From positions 180,331-244,330 of the forward strand of contig NMRA01000522.1 of assembly GCA_002633005.1 (NCBI GenBank): 64,000 bases of DNA, read 5' to 3'. The notes below the pieces were generated by a model. That model ran no database searches. It worked only from the letters and a program-made list of their open reading frames with translations, and was not told where the DNA came from. Numbering within the stretch: the first letter of the stretch is position 1; each line of letters starts with the position of its first letter. This stretch comes from Phoronis australis. Lineage: Eukaryota > Phoronida > Phoronidae. A program made the translations under genes and the position numbers. This document shows positions 1-13,400 of the stretch, piece after piece.

Positions 1-2496
1 TAAATGTGTTAATAAAAATAATTTGAAATACTTTATTAACCAGTAAGAAAAAGCGGTTTGTGTAAAATTAACTCAATGTGATGTACTCAAAAAGTACATG
101 TCAAAACAGATCATGCGCATGTAACAATCAGCTCATGTACGTACACGTGCACTTTATAATTTCTTGCTTCCTAAATAGACATGTTCTAGATCAAAGAATG
201 GTATGGCTGAAAGCATGTAATGTGTAATTAGAATTTGAAACACATTGATGAAGTAACACATGTTCGTTGAACATTGGGCAATTTTAGATTTTTGTGATCA
301 GAGGAGCAAAATTCTATTGACATAGACCACTTCCATGGTTCAGCGGTCATTTTTCAAACTGATGAATATCGAGTACTCGGATGTGTGACGTCACGATTGG
401 AGTAGGTGAAGAAGGAAAGTTGGTTCCTCAGAAGAATTTCGTTGTAGCTGTGTCCAGTTCAGTTTTCCGCGTCTTTGTTCATGCACGTATTACCCATCTT
501 TTTGATATAACTGGATTCTCTGATCTACCTAGTAACATGCTCTTGACACGCCGTGACAGAAGCAGTCTCTTAACTGACATTTTCTAAAAATCTAATTAAA
601 AACTTACTCCTTAACAGAAATCATCACGTGAAAATAATAAGTGACACTGGCCCGCCTGACGAAATAAGACAAGTCAACGAAGTTTTATTAGAGAAATCAC
701 ATTTTAAACACAAGCAATATTTGTCGACATGTGACTGATCATAAAAATTGCCAACAGTACCTACGACTTTTTCGTACAATTAAGTAGCAAACGGGAAATG
801 AGAGTCATTCACAAGACCTTGACACCAAAGTGAAGTGTCGGCGTAAGTGCGCGCACACGTCTTCTTCCCTGCTAATAAAATATGTAGGAAATTTGAAAAT
901 TTACACAGCAGAGAGACAGCATGGGCATGGCAATTACTACATGGAATATCTGCAATATAGATCCAGGAAATGGCATATTTTATACCTTTCTAGTGCCTGT
1001 ACCTCAGTACTTTCGGAAACGGAAAATATACCGGCGACTTCAACAAGTAATAAGGACCAATTACGTAGTTAAGCGAAGTTAACCGGTGCTTTCAATTTTA
1101 TTTAGGTGGCTTATATGAATGACCTTATTGAAATCAAATAGATGTTGCAATGCCGTCAGTTACCGACGAATAAAAATTTACCATTTTATGAATGACCTTG
1201 CCTTGTTCCCTTCTCAGCTTGGAAGTGATCGCTGGACTCGGCGATAACTGACAGTAGTGGTTATTTCATCAGACCACTAAGCTCTTGCAGAGAACGGAAG
1301 TTTCCAAGACCAAATTTGACTTAGGAATAGTTTGAAACTTATTTCATAATGGTAAGTGGCCCAAGTCAAAATTTCTTTTCTGACAGAAAGCACAGGTTCA
1401 ATACGGCTCTAAAGAGGCATGGAACCCTAAAGCTAGTCAAAATATCGTTTAAACAATTCCTGGCGAAAGTACCATCTGACAGCGTCTACTACAGAGCTAT
1501 TTACTTTCCCGGACAGGAAAGTTTCACGAAAAATCCTCAAAGTTCACATTTTTGAAAGACGCGCGAAGAAAAACCTGTAGTCACCGCAGTTTCTAATCTT
1601 ACTCCCACTTACGACGATAAATGCGCGCATGCTCTCACAGCCATTCGACTAGTAGCAGATTAACAACTGAAGGATATTGACGGCAGATTATGAGGTGTGA
1701 TCGCACTCCCAATCTGAAGTCGAGAGCACAGTATGAGGCACACCAGTGAAGCAAGACATTTCGCAGAGTTCCAAGTGTATTTTATAATTATAGTTGAATA
1801 TTACGAGAACTTTCTAATTTCAACATCAATTGCCTCTTAATCAGGCTAACGCTTGAAGTCGCCATTGTTTTGTTTATGTCCAATGTCAAAGGTCACATTT
1901 TCCATATTAGAGAAATGTGCTAGGTCAATTTCTGGTCATACCAAAGAAGACGCGCTTTGCCTTCTGAAAAATTAATGAAGTGACGAGCAGATGTTTTTTT
2001 TTTTGAAAATTGAAACTAAAAGAAAAATGCTTTGACATAAACATAAATTTAAAATCTTTACAGCAAATCCTAAAAATATTTGGTGCCCACTTGAATTCGG
2101 TTTCAGTGGCAGAGAACCACTCTGAATAATGAAATTTAGTCTATTTTTCAAATTCCAAGGGCCGTTAAAAAGCTGACTTAAGTTCATTTTTAACTTTAAT
2201 GTAAGATTTGTCTCAACTTCTAAACTTTGAAACTTCCACATCCTTTAAGTTTATCAAAATTAAGACAAAACTTAAGTCAGAAATTTAAGTCAAACTTAAA
2301 TCTCTTTTTTTGAAATGGACTTGAGACAGACTTAAGTTTTATCATCAAACTGATTGAAATTTAAGATTAGTCTTCAGTTAGCTAAGTCAGTTTTCTTGGA
2401 ACAGGTCCCTGGCCTCTTTCAGGGAGTTGATGGTACTGTGTTTTGCAGATAAGCTAAAAACGTTGAAATAATGTAAGCCACATTTCTCATAAACCT
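1..2496. other. Left flank without a recognisable gene
   Basis: I see no exon or named repeat with certainty. The 2260-2400 stretch is rich in ACTTAAGT palindromes and near copies, resembling the terminal part of a small non-autonomous transposon. Short open frames here show no family motif. Confidence 0.5.
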
Positions 2497-2502
2497 TTTA
2501 TT
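2497..2502 (-). terminator. Candidate poly(A) signal for MAD2
   Basis: AATAAA on the minus strand, 1.8 kb past the MAD2 stop codon. It is the first canonical signal I found downstream; the stretch 2503-4324 is AT-rich and largely free of the repeat families seen elsewhere, as expected of a long 3' UTR. An ATTAAA at 3294-3299 is an alternative. Confidence 0.4.
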
Positions 2503-3186
2503 TTGATAATATATAGGGGTGTACAAAACGCAAACTTCACAAAGTATTACCTTTTGTACCTAATTCTAGTGGCAGACACTTGTTTAATATTAGTACATCC
2601 TCATGAATCCCTTTGGCAAAAAATGCAGGTTCACATTCACTTCCATCCATCCATTCACAACTAGTATTATATTAAGCTCAGAATAGTAAGAGACACATTC
2701 GCAGTCATTCACTATTGGCTTTTAGCATGCAGGATAGTTTGAGGACATCATTCCATAATTAAGTCATTGCCTCAGTACAGTTAAAGATCTGGGATGCGTT
2801 CACTAAACGAAAGCACTATGCAAAAAGTAAGATCGTTGCAACACAAAACCATGCAAAATGAGTGCTTCGTGAAAGTGCTTGCGACTTTTCTGGCATATCC
2901 CAGAAATTGGTGGCCATGGAAGTATTGGTCGATCAGGATCAGATTAGGATGTTGCATTATGAGATAAAATTCAAGGTTTCAGTTCCAACTGCACATGTCT
3001 AGGGAATGCACTGCTGACATGATGATAGCTTTACAATACTATTGCATAATGAGACATCCCCTCAACAGTACAGCTGCAGATCTGATGCTAGTTTGACAAA
3101 TTCTCAGACCAAATCAGCAAAATCTATCCACAACAAAATGTGGACCAGAGGTAAGAGATCTATTCAAGTAGTAAACATCCAATCAA

Positions 3187-3227
3187 ATTAACAGTACAAA
3201 GCCTAAATTAACAGTACAAAGCCTAAA
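3187..3227. repeat. Short tandem duplication
   Basis: A ~20-bp sequence containing TTAACAGTACAAAGCC occurs twice head to tail, within the presumed MAD2 3' UTR. Confidence 0.7.
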
Positions 3228-3564
3228 GTTTCAGGACTTTTACTCTTAAACACCCATGAATGGTTATTGAAAACCAAATTAATTGTTGGAACATTTAATA
3301 ACTTAAGGAGGTTCAACAGAATTTGCACAAAGTGGAAGTATTGTCAGTGACTAATTTATAAAACATTTGAATACTGTTGATTACTGATTACACTTAATTG
3401 AAAAATATTGATTGTGCATTAAGCTTTAGTTACTAAAGTATAACTTGGTCGCGTTAAATAGAAAAAGGCTTAAACAAGTATAAACACTTGCATCTTAATT
3501 AGTGGTAAAACACCAAATTTGAATTTATCAAGAAAGAAACTTCACGCCAACAAAACTTATTTCA

Positions 3565-4068
3565 CTATACCAACATAACATTATCACCATACAGTGAAAT
3601 ACAATCATGACCTTGAACTTGGCCTGCTTTCTTATGTGGCATTGTTTGAACTGAAATAGCTCCAGAAGTCCTCGGAGCATAATTTTTTCTTACTTCATAG
3701 ATAACATGTGGAGCATCAAAGACATCAAAGAACTTGTAAAAGTCAATTTCATGTTTTTGCAAGAGGAAATGCCTTTGTTTAAGTGGCTGCAAAGGAAAAA
3801 CTAATTGCATAACTACCACATTTTTTGCAAATTTATAGTTAGACAACGACTAAACATCAATGGTATACTGAAATTGGATCAATGCCGCTTTAAAGCACAA
3901 GTGGGTTGATGAACTCTTACCAACAGAGAAGTCTGTCTCTTGTAAGTCGCGTAATTTGAATATGTGTGACTTAACAGAACAACACAAACATTTAACTTTT
4001 ATCTCAGGCAAAAATGCAAGTTCTACGGTACTCTTCTCTGAAGGAGATTTACACGTGTTGTCACTTAT
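3565..4068 (-). CDS. Possible two-exon coding end of an unrecognised gene, or chance frames in the MAD2 3' UTR
   Basis: Two stop-free minus-strand blocks, 3921-4068 and 3565-3800, fit together in phase: an AATGCAG acceptor, a GTAAGA donor in phase 1, a second acceptor ending AATTAG, and a TAG stop. The product would be ~128 codons, with CLCC in the first block and HEIDFYKFFDVFDAPHVIYE in the second. I recognise no family. The second acceptor has a poor pyrimidine tract, and the whole block lies inside the presumed MAD2 3' UTR. It could be an alternative terminal exon pair, a remnant of another gene, or noise. Confidence 0.2.
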
Positions 4069-4324
4069 CTGCATTGGAATTACGCCCACAATTACAATAG
4101 GTAGGATAGTGGTGAAACAGTAGCTGATGGATCAAAACTCACAGTTTTACATTAAACATTCAGTTAATACTCAGCCCAGCCTTTATAAACATCTTGAATG
4201 TTAACTCCAAGTGACTTTGCTTGTGCACCGAACATATACTACTTTACACAGTTTACAGTGTGTACAGCTGTGAGCCCATCCGTTCGCATGCATCTTGTGT
4301 ACAAGTCACATGCAGTTTACATGG

Positions 4325-4485
4325 TCACTGTTTGTATGCTACCATGGCGTCCACCTTATGTATGGTAGTGGTGAACGAGCGAAGGCGAACTTCTTCAGAG
4401 TTAGCGATAAAGTGAGGCCCAGTCTCGCCCCAGGTTTCTGGCACTTCAAGGTCTTTATCTGTGTACACCAACAAATCAAACACAC
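4325..4485 (-). CDS. MAD2L1: MAD2 exon 5 (last coding exon)
   Basis: 161 nt beginning in phase 1 after a TTGTGCAG acceptor, 52 codons plus TGA. It encodes the safety belt: VFDLLVYTDKDLEVPETW, then GPHFIANSEEVRLRSFTTT, IHKVDAMVAYKQ and stop. The end is a few residues shorter than the vertebrate AYKIPVND ending. The downstream sequence to about 2480 contains no clear transposon and would be the 3' UTR if the AATAAA at 2497-2502 is used. Confidence 0.95.
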
Positions 4486-7400
4486 CTGCACAACGTAGTA
4501 GAAAGAAAATTTTAGTAAATCAGTTTGCACAATTGGTTTGGTCTCGTTATCCCAGGGCTTTCCCAGAGAGACAGATTCCTTGTCTTACTTACTGCAAAAC
4601 CTCATCACATAAATGCAAAGCATTGATATGCGCTCGCGGTGTGCACGGGAAATGGTAAAGATTTAAGAGAGGCTCATTTCTTTCGAACATTCTCGTGGAA
4701 GACAGATTCATCTGAAAATCAATGTCAGTTTCGCTCTCCTTAATGCAAACACTTATGTCCACTTTTATGAAAATCCATCAAAAAACTTGGTACATATTAA
4801 GGCATACAATTTGCCACCTGGAGATGCCACAGCAGTCAGCTCTGTCCAATATCAGCCATGTTCTCCTCAACAGGAGCACATTTTTAAAACTTCATGAAGA
4901 TCCACCAACAGGGGGAGGGGGACTGTTGTCATAGGCATGCACACTTGTCACACACCAAAGCTCTTATCATGCCAAAACCCCTCACCATGGAACCTGAACA
5001 CCAACCACATTAAGGCACTCTTGCAGTCAATTGCATTAAAAACTGTGGCAAAACTGCCCTAGCATGGTTAAAATTCAGGTTTTGAGGTAAGAGTATTTTT
5101 TGTACATGGTAGAGTGTTTCTGGTGTGTGATAAGGGTGCACACCTGTGGTAAACCCATTTCCACCTCTTGATCTAAGAACTTGGTAGATGTTGGGGCAGG
5201 CACAAAATAGCCACAACCAGGGTCATACCAGGCACCTTAAATATTGCATCTGTCCAAAAAACATCAGTAGTGATCTAATCAACACAATCATAGATTCAGG
5301 CCATATTTCATAAAGAGTCATCCACAGGGCTACCAACCCCTTAACATTAAGCACATAAGCATTTAACATCTTAACATGATATCCAAGGCAGAAGATATCC
5401 CACAATCCAAAGTCAAGGGAGCACATTTTTCATTGGTCAGTCATCAAAAAACAACTGCAACTGACCAGTTACAATAAGGAAAATCTGTACCTGCAAACTA
5501 CATTATACACTGGTACTAAGTACTCAGGAAACATCTTATTGGTGTGATCTGATCACCGAACTTGGTAAATATTGAAAAATACACAAGGAAAACGTTAATT
5601 GCCACATAGGAAGACAAAGACTGAATTTCATGAAGATTTGTCGTGGACCATGGTAAGTATTAACTCAGAGGCAAAAAATTGTCAAAACAAGATGCCGTAG
5701 TAGTCAAATCCAAGTGAAAATTAACATATCCTCAACAGGTCTGGAACACATATTCCAACAAAGTTCATGTTCAGGCAGGCGTGAAAGAACAAACCACTAG
5801 AGGGCACTACACTAGTCGGACCTGTTTGAATGAACAAACCATTAGACGGCACTATACTAGTCGGACCAGTCTGAAAATCAGTAACAGAAATTTCATGATA
5901 CACTTAAGCGGTTTGGTGGATAGCAGATGATATAAGCAAACCAGGAAATTATAAACAAGAGCAACGCGGAGCGGTGAAATGCGCCCACGACTACACTACA
6001 AACCATGTGCATCTATGGATGTTTTTAGTAACATAAAAATGGCCATTGGATGGCACAGAATACATTGAACCAATCCGAAAATGAGGTTTCGTCATCTCTC
6101 AAAGCTATTAGCCAAATTTCATGAAACTGCATCTAAAACTCCAAAGTTACAAGGGTAAAAGTAAAAACAAAAAAACTGACATTAGGCACCACAGCCGTAG
6201 TTGAATGTTGTCAAGTTAATAGGAATACAATTGCAAAGGTTGAAAATCATTTTGCAGGGGGTTTCGGAAATACAGCCGAAGATGCGAAAACCAAATCACT
6301 AAGGGGCCAACAGTAGTAGGACTCATCTGAAACCCCATGTCAGTCATGCTCTTGTCAGTAGGAGCACATCTAGAGAATTATATAATAGTTCATACTATAA
6401 CCACTAGGTGCCTCTGTAGCTAGCTTCCCACCATTGTCTTAGTGACTACACATTGACATTACATAGAGGTAGGGATTATCACCTTTTCCACGTGTATTCA
6501 CTTTATATCCCGTTTATAGTACATTGTCATTACCCTTAAGCTATACAGTAAGCATTCTCTTTACTTGTACTTCTAGGTCTCCATCATTCTTTCAATAAAG
6601 GTTGACAAGAAATGAAGAATGTTTATCTAACATCTGCCAATTTCCATAATGACCCAGTTTGCTATACACAGAAGCAGACGGCAAAAAAAAAAAATAATGT
6701 CCACTAGTTGGTGCAGACAGAATACATCGAATCCATCACAAAATGGAAAAAGTGCTGCCATCTTCATAACAGAAACTTGTTTGGCAAATTTCATGAAAAA
6801 CAACAAGGAACTTTGAAGTTATATACAAAATTTGCCAATAGTGAGCACAGGTGCAGTTGCACTGGTTTGAAACTCGTCATCGTCTGCTAAATTTCAGTTC
6901 TTGCAAAACAAATTGCCACGATGGGGCACCAAAGTAGTCAAACACATTAGAAAAACAATGTCAGCCTCCGCTTTCTCATCAGGTACACATCTCCTAATTA
7001 TAACAAAGATTCTTCCAGCAGTTTGGTGGACGGAAAGGTTGACATCAAAATAATTTTTTAAAACCAAATTAGAAGATGTCACCATCTCCTTAAATGAAAG
7101 CTATTAGCAAAAAGTTCATAGTAATAAAAATAGTCACTATAAGTCAAATCTTTCCGAAAATAGGAACCTGTCATTGTCTCTTTAACCCTTATCCTGCGCG
7201 AGGTCAGCCGACAAGCCTATTATCCTATTAAAATGCGTCGGGTGTACTCAATTGCCTAAAATAAGCTACGGCTAGGCTGCTCAAGGAGAGTGTACTCACC
7301 CCAGGACACGTGTTTTTCATTCAGAAATTGTGAAAGCCCCGTATGCTGTTTATATATCCGAGCATGCGCATTCCACAGTTCATAGTTTCCTGTACAGTTT

Positions 7401-10400
7401 TCTGACTTACAACATATGGCTGTGGTTATTTGTTTCCGAGATATTTGAAAGTTTACGCAAGTTTTATCTTGACTGATGCCAAACGTGGTAAGGTGACTGT
7501 TGACCAGTTTCTTGAGGAAGTGTTCATGGACTCAGCGAGCTGGAATTGGCAATCGAAAGTGACGGTGACAGTGACGGGGAAACTAACACAACAGTCACAA
7601 GTAATACAGATTCTATCGATTCGGATCTCACTGCAATTTTTGGAGGAGTTACCGGTCCCTGAAGCTGAACTTGGAGGGGCCTACGACGATGCTTGGCTCA
7701 CGCCCTTCAGGCATAATACAGGGCCTCTGAAACATGACAGAACTCATTCAGAATTAGATATTTTTTGTGACTTTTTCACAGAATAGCTTTGTGCCCCCAC
7801 CCGTGTTTCACGTTTTTGCACACAAGGTGAACTTCAAGACAGACTTTAGCAAGGAACTGCACCAGTCATGCATTTGTAATCGTGCAAAGTTGAGGTATGT
7901 TATATACTATACATTCTTGTTTGTAGATGTGATGTTACAGACAATAAATCTGCTTTACTAAACATGCAAGTCTCATGGATTCACTTTTAAAAATACTTAT
8001 TACGGTTTTTGAGTGTCAGCTCTAATGTTCTCACATGCAAAAACAGATAAAAACAAAGAGTGTCCAGTTTGAAAGTTTATAGAATTATTTATATCAAGGC
8101 TATGGTAAAGATATGTATATGGTGAAAATCTCCATTAAATTCTGAACAGCTTTCGTGCAGACCACTTTTATGTAAAGTTGATATTACCCCTTCAAATTTC
8201 CAATCTAAAAATATCAGGTCATTAATCTGAGTGACCTTTATAACAGCCCAGTGCACAGCAGCAGTGGTGACCTACGAAGCTCAGCACACAGGGAAAGTTG
8301 TCTGAATAGAGGCTTAGCAGGATAAGGGTTAAAGGAGAATGCCATCTTATATAGTTAGTCTTTTTTACCGTCTTAATCGGCCTATATCCACATCGCCTCT
8401 TACACAGTTGACCTCACCTTGCTGAGAGGTGTCGCGTTAACCTGTGAGGAAGGTGAGAAGTGACGCAGCGACGTCAGTGGTTCATCTGCAGAGTGAATGC
8501 CACTATATTGTGGTGCATTGTTCCCGCTTGTCCGAACTATGAAGCTTCGAAGAAAGCGGTTATATCAGTTTTTCGACTTCCTCGAGAGCCCGAGATGCTT
8601 AGGAATTGGCTCGCAGTAGTAAATGAAAGGAAGGCTGTTAATAGCAAGCATGAGGCCATGAAACATCTCCGTGTCTGTGGCCGGCATTTCGTCGACAGTG
8701 ATTTCTCTGACGAATTCCGGCTTACCAAAGAACTATCCATCAATCCGTTGCCTGTGCATGTTCACGGCGCCTCTAGTATTTCTTGATCAGTGTATTCCAG
8801 TTCAAACAGATAGCCTGTGAAACCTAATGATCCGACCCGTGAAGTCTTTGCCGCCTGAGCTCGTGACTAAGTCGGGATTGGTGCGAGGTGAGTTGCCGTT
8901 TATTAGTAGACATTTACTACTGATTCTGCGTTCTGTTTCAAAATGAATTATTCTCATCCTTACCAATGCTTATATAAAACTGAAACAAAGTCTGTCTCAT
9001 TAGATACAATATTGGAGTTGCAACCTAATCGATTTAACGATTGTGCATGTCTGGAAATTAGGGTGCACAAAGGCTATTGGGATTGATTGGGGTATGTCGA
9101 ATGGCTGATTGGTTTGCACGACGTGTGATTTGTGTGCATTAAACTACGCTGCTGTATGTAATACTGCCACTATTTGCCCTAATAAGCACCCATGCCCCAA
9201 TAAGTGCCCCAACTAAAGTAAGTGCCCAGCCCATGAACATGCGAAAAATGCCTTACCTACAGTTCTCACGTCTCCAATTTATTAATTGAAAGATCCGACA
9301 GTCCTGAATTTGTAGACCACGAGCCTCACCGTTATGTCCGTAAACACTTCAAACTTACGCTGCGATTCAAAAAGAACGCAAGTTTTGCTACTCTTGCGAG
9401 GGATATGCCCCATTACGTGGGTCTGGACTTTTAAAATAGACGCAGAGTAGGCCTACTTGTCAGCGGGATTGCATTGTTTCTTTCCAGTACAGATTTTCTC
9501 CGGTCTCAACAGGAATCCAAACATTTTTTGCACACGTGAAAACCGTGAATTGAAGACTAATAAAAAAACACGACCAGTGTTATCAAGCTGCCAAGAAGTG
9601 CGCGCTGCATAATGTACCGGCTGTCATCCGGAAGACATTTAGTCGGGAACTATCTATTTATGAAACGAGTAACATAGCATCAGCAAGAAATATTGGCACT
9701 AATTTCCGAAAGATTCTAATACCGTAAAAAAGTTTTGCATTATTTTTAAGAGAAATTATTTAACTAATCATAATTGGTGTTTTTAAAGTCAAAATGACCC
9801 ACTGATAGTGAACACATTTGCACCCTTACACCACGAATCTTCCGGAAAATAGCAGTTACACTACGGTCACGCATTTACTCACCCGGCTTCTCAATGAGTA
9901 ACATATCAGTCTTACCGAAACAATTCTCGAACGTTTTTTAGCAGATGAGGCCAGCAAGTGCTAAGCTAAATATTAGAACACACTCTGCTTGACTGCTTGA
10001 GTTAATTTCATTGGATACAATGCACACCTAGGTCATTACATCGCATCTACTCTGGTAAATGAATTCTGATGACAACCACACAAACGCTTACTCTCACACA
10101 CACGCATACAAACTTCAAAACAAATGTCACGTGACAACAACATGTGTGTTCCTCCAGAGATTTTTCTCGTATTGCAGGCTACAATTTAGCGCAGATTTGG
10201 ACTTAATCTGCAGTTAATCCAGACTCCACAAGAACTTAAAAATTTTAGAGATGCTACTTGGAAAACTTGAGGAGGAGTTCAGGTAATTTGTTGAGTCGAA
10301 GCTGTATTCGTATTCAAGAATTCAAGCCCTATCGACGATTGCGAGACCGGCAGCTACGCATTTGTCAGCGAGATTTTGCCCTGGGATTTCAGCACAATTT

Positions 10401-13400
10401 TCTGATGATCGTAATTTAACAACGAATTTTGATAGCAATGCACAATTTTTTAGAAAGTAAATAATAATATTCTGCACACTTTATTTTAGCGCGTTAATGC
10501 ATATAGTGCGGTGCGACCAAGAAGAGGTAACTGTGCAGAGGCATTATCCTCAAAATTTCTCGTGTTGGCTTGGTTCTGGTCAAGCAAAAACAAGTTTTTT
10601 TTCACTACCATCCGCCGTGGAGCATTTATTACTGTTTCTTTCAAGTGAAATATTGTTGGGCAGTTTCCAAGATACGTTTTGTTGCCGCCCTCAAAATGAG
10701 CGCTGCACACTTTATGCTATGAAGTCGGAAAGAATTTACTAAGTCGGCCTTTGCTACCAGCTCTACCGAAGTGTCTGACCCATGTTTAACGCAGTTATTG
10801 ATCCTTGGGAAACAGGTAGTAACTAAATTCTTTATCTCGCTAACTGGTATAGCAGCCAGGCACACAACACGTATAACCTCCCTGTGGCCAGTTCGCCCCT
10901 ACGTTTGCCGAGGTATTTGTTTACCAGCTTAACCACAATGCAACATTCTGACCCATTTCCAATATGGCGGCGTTGCAACTCCGCTATTTGTAATGCCTTG
11001 GAGTGCTCGTGAGTGCAAATGTTTTGAGAAGCCAGCAATGAATAAACCACTGCGTTACCAGCTTTTGATGCAGGCGACAAAGGTAATTGACCGGACACCG
11101 AGGCCGTGTGAGCGCATGCTAATTCAGTGTTTGTTGACAGAAAGCTGTTGTGAAACAATTACTCGATTATATATGCTATGGTCACATGTTAGGGGAATCG
11201 TTACTTAGAAATACAAATACATTATTCAAATCATTGTTACTGTACAACCTTTGCCCTGACGGTCTGTGGAAGGGGAACCCGACATCGCAGTACAATTTCA
11301 GTTTCATGGCTAATTCACATAAATAATTACGTGCATATTGTGATTGGAGGTTTAGTTTCGAACTCAAGCTGGTTTGTGTTCGTGCCAGTCCCGGCTGCCG
11401 CGACGGGCCTGCTCGGGTTCCGAACCACTGGCCGGGATAACAAGCGTTTTGTGTGTTTAGAACTCAAAAAATCACAAGTCCAAACAACACAGACCTAGGT
11501 TATCCTGTCTGTATTTCACGGAAGAATACAGAACAGACTCCAAACTCCTCAGTGCTACGGACCTTGGTAAATTGGCCTGCTGAACTTTGCAGGCTACGGT
11601 ATGCCCAAATACCAGTAAATCCGTAACAGAGAAATAAAACAACACATTTTTATAAAAACTCAGTGTATTTTTAAGGGTTTTACGCCCAGACAGAGATGAT
11701 GGCAATATGATCTGCTTGGTAAATACAGTGTCACAATTTTTATTTGATGACGTTGTTACGAAAAAATTATTATTATTCGTTGATGTTTACAATAGGCTGC
11801 ACAGTTTCAACAAGAGAGGAAAATTCTCTGGAGGTTCCTATGACTATAAAGAAAGCTGGTAAATAACGCTTGTGATTGCTACTTACAAGCAGTCTCCAGA
11901 AGAGGCAGGAATGTGACGGACGCTGTAATCTGACGAATTACTGCCGAGATTTCCTTGTTGATTTCTTTACATGACTTTTCCCTCGGTTTGCTAGAAAGAG
12001 ATAAATATTTCCTTATTTCCTATTTCAGCACCTCTTGCAATCAGTTCACAGTGAAGATGCACAAATATTCTAATCTTGCATATCTTATCTGTTGATTAGT
12101 TTTAGATTGTCGGAAATTTCCAAGAAAAAACAACAATCCCATTAGTGGTGTAAATGCAGGTGTTAAATGTTATCCAATATCTGCCTCATGAGATTACACT
12201 TAACCATGCTATTTATCAGGTACATGCAAGGAATGAGACAGTCGTAAATCAACATGTGGTAAAAGGTATTGATTTTATGACTGCTTGTTATTTCCTAATC
12301 AGAAGTACAACTGCATTTAATCAATTCTCCACATTTGATGAACTGTACCTCAAACAGCTTGAATAAATGTTACAAAATAGAAGTAACAAAAGACCGGAAA
12401 AAGCCATTTTAATGAACTGGTACTTCACAAGGGAATACGGGAACCTGCAGTTTTGTTCAGGGCTGTGCACGTAATTATACAGTCACGAAGTGCAGGTGAT
12501 GACGTGCACGTGCCATACCAAGCCCCTATTCTAAAGACAGGCAATTTTGTTTTTTAGATAATTTGTGTTTATTAATGAGGTCAACGACACGGACGAAAAA
12601 GTTGTTTTTGAAACATTTAACTTCAAGCATAATTTAACAAAACAAGGCGCTATTGGAAAATTGGGGGGGGAGGGGAGACATGGAGAATTCGCCACCTAAT
12701 CATTTGCAGTGTCAACAACTAAGCCAGGAGGATCAAATTTGTGGCGGCAGATCCACTGGCAGCTCAAGGATGTCGCAAGGGAGACAACCACAACACATTT
12801 AAAGGAAGTTTGTGTAATACATAAAAATGGAATATGCCAGCAGTGTCCGTAGGGCAGTAGGGAAATCTGACTATGTCAAGGAATTTAATAACAGGAGCAT
12901 GAAAAGCGAAAATAAAGGCGATGGTAAAGGAAGACAGAAATCGACAGATTCAATTTTCTGTGCCTCCTCTCCATGGCTACTGCAAATAAAAGACGAGTTC
13001 AGAAATTGAATGTGTTCAAAGGACAATGCCACCAAAAAAATAACGTATTTTGTATCAGTTTAGATAGAGTAGTTCCACTAGATAACAGCAAGTCTAGTTC
13101 TTTTACCCGACACCAGACAGAAGACGAAGGTTCTGAAATTAACCAATGACGTCACAGGTTCTAATACAGTCTGCTCAGCAGTTCACAAGACGCTTACTAG
13201 TGTCAGAGAATCACTTTAATTCATCGTTTTACACCAATAAACCATCAAAATTTGATGTAACACCCTTAATAATACATTAAGTTTTTAACGTATTTATAGA
13301 AATTTTGAACGTACCGTAGCCTACAAAGTTTGGTAGGACAAATTCACCATGGTCGGTCGCGGGAAGTTTGGAGTCTGTTCAGTGTTCAATGTAAACTAGC

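Noticed and set aside
5010-5426. Minus-strand open frames of 67-68 codons
   Set aside because: They fall in decayed CE-type repeat sequence and have no motif.
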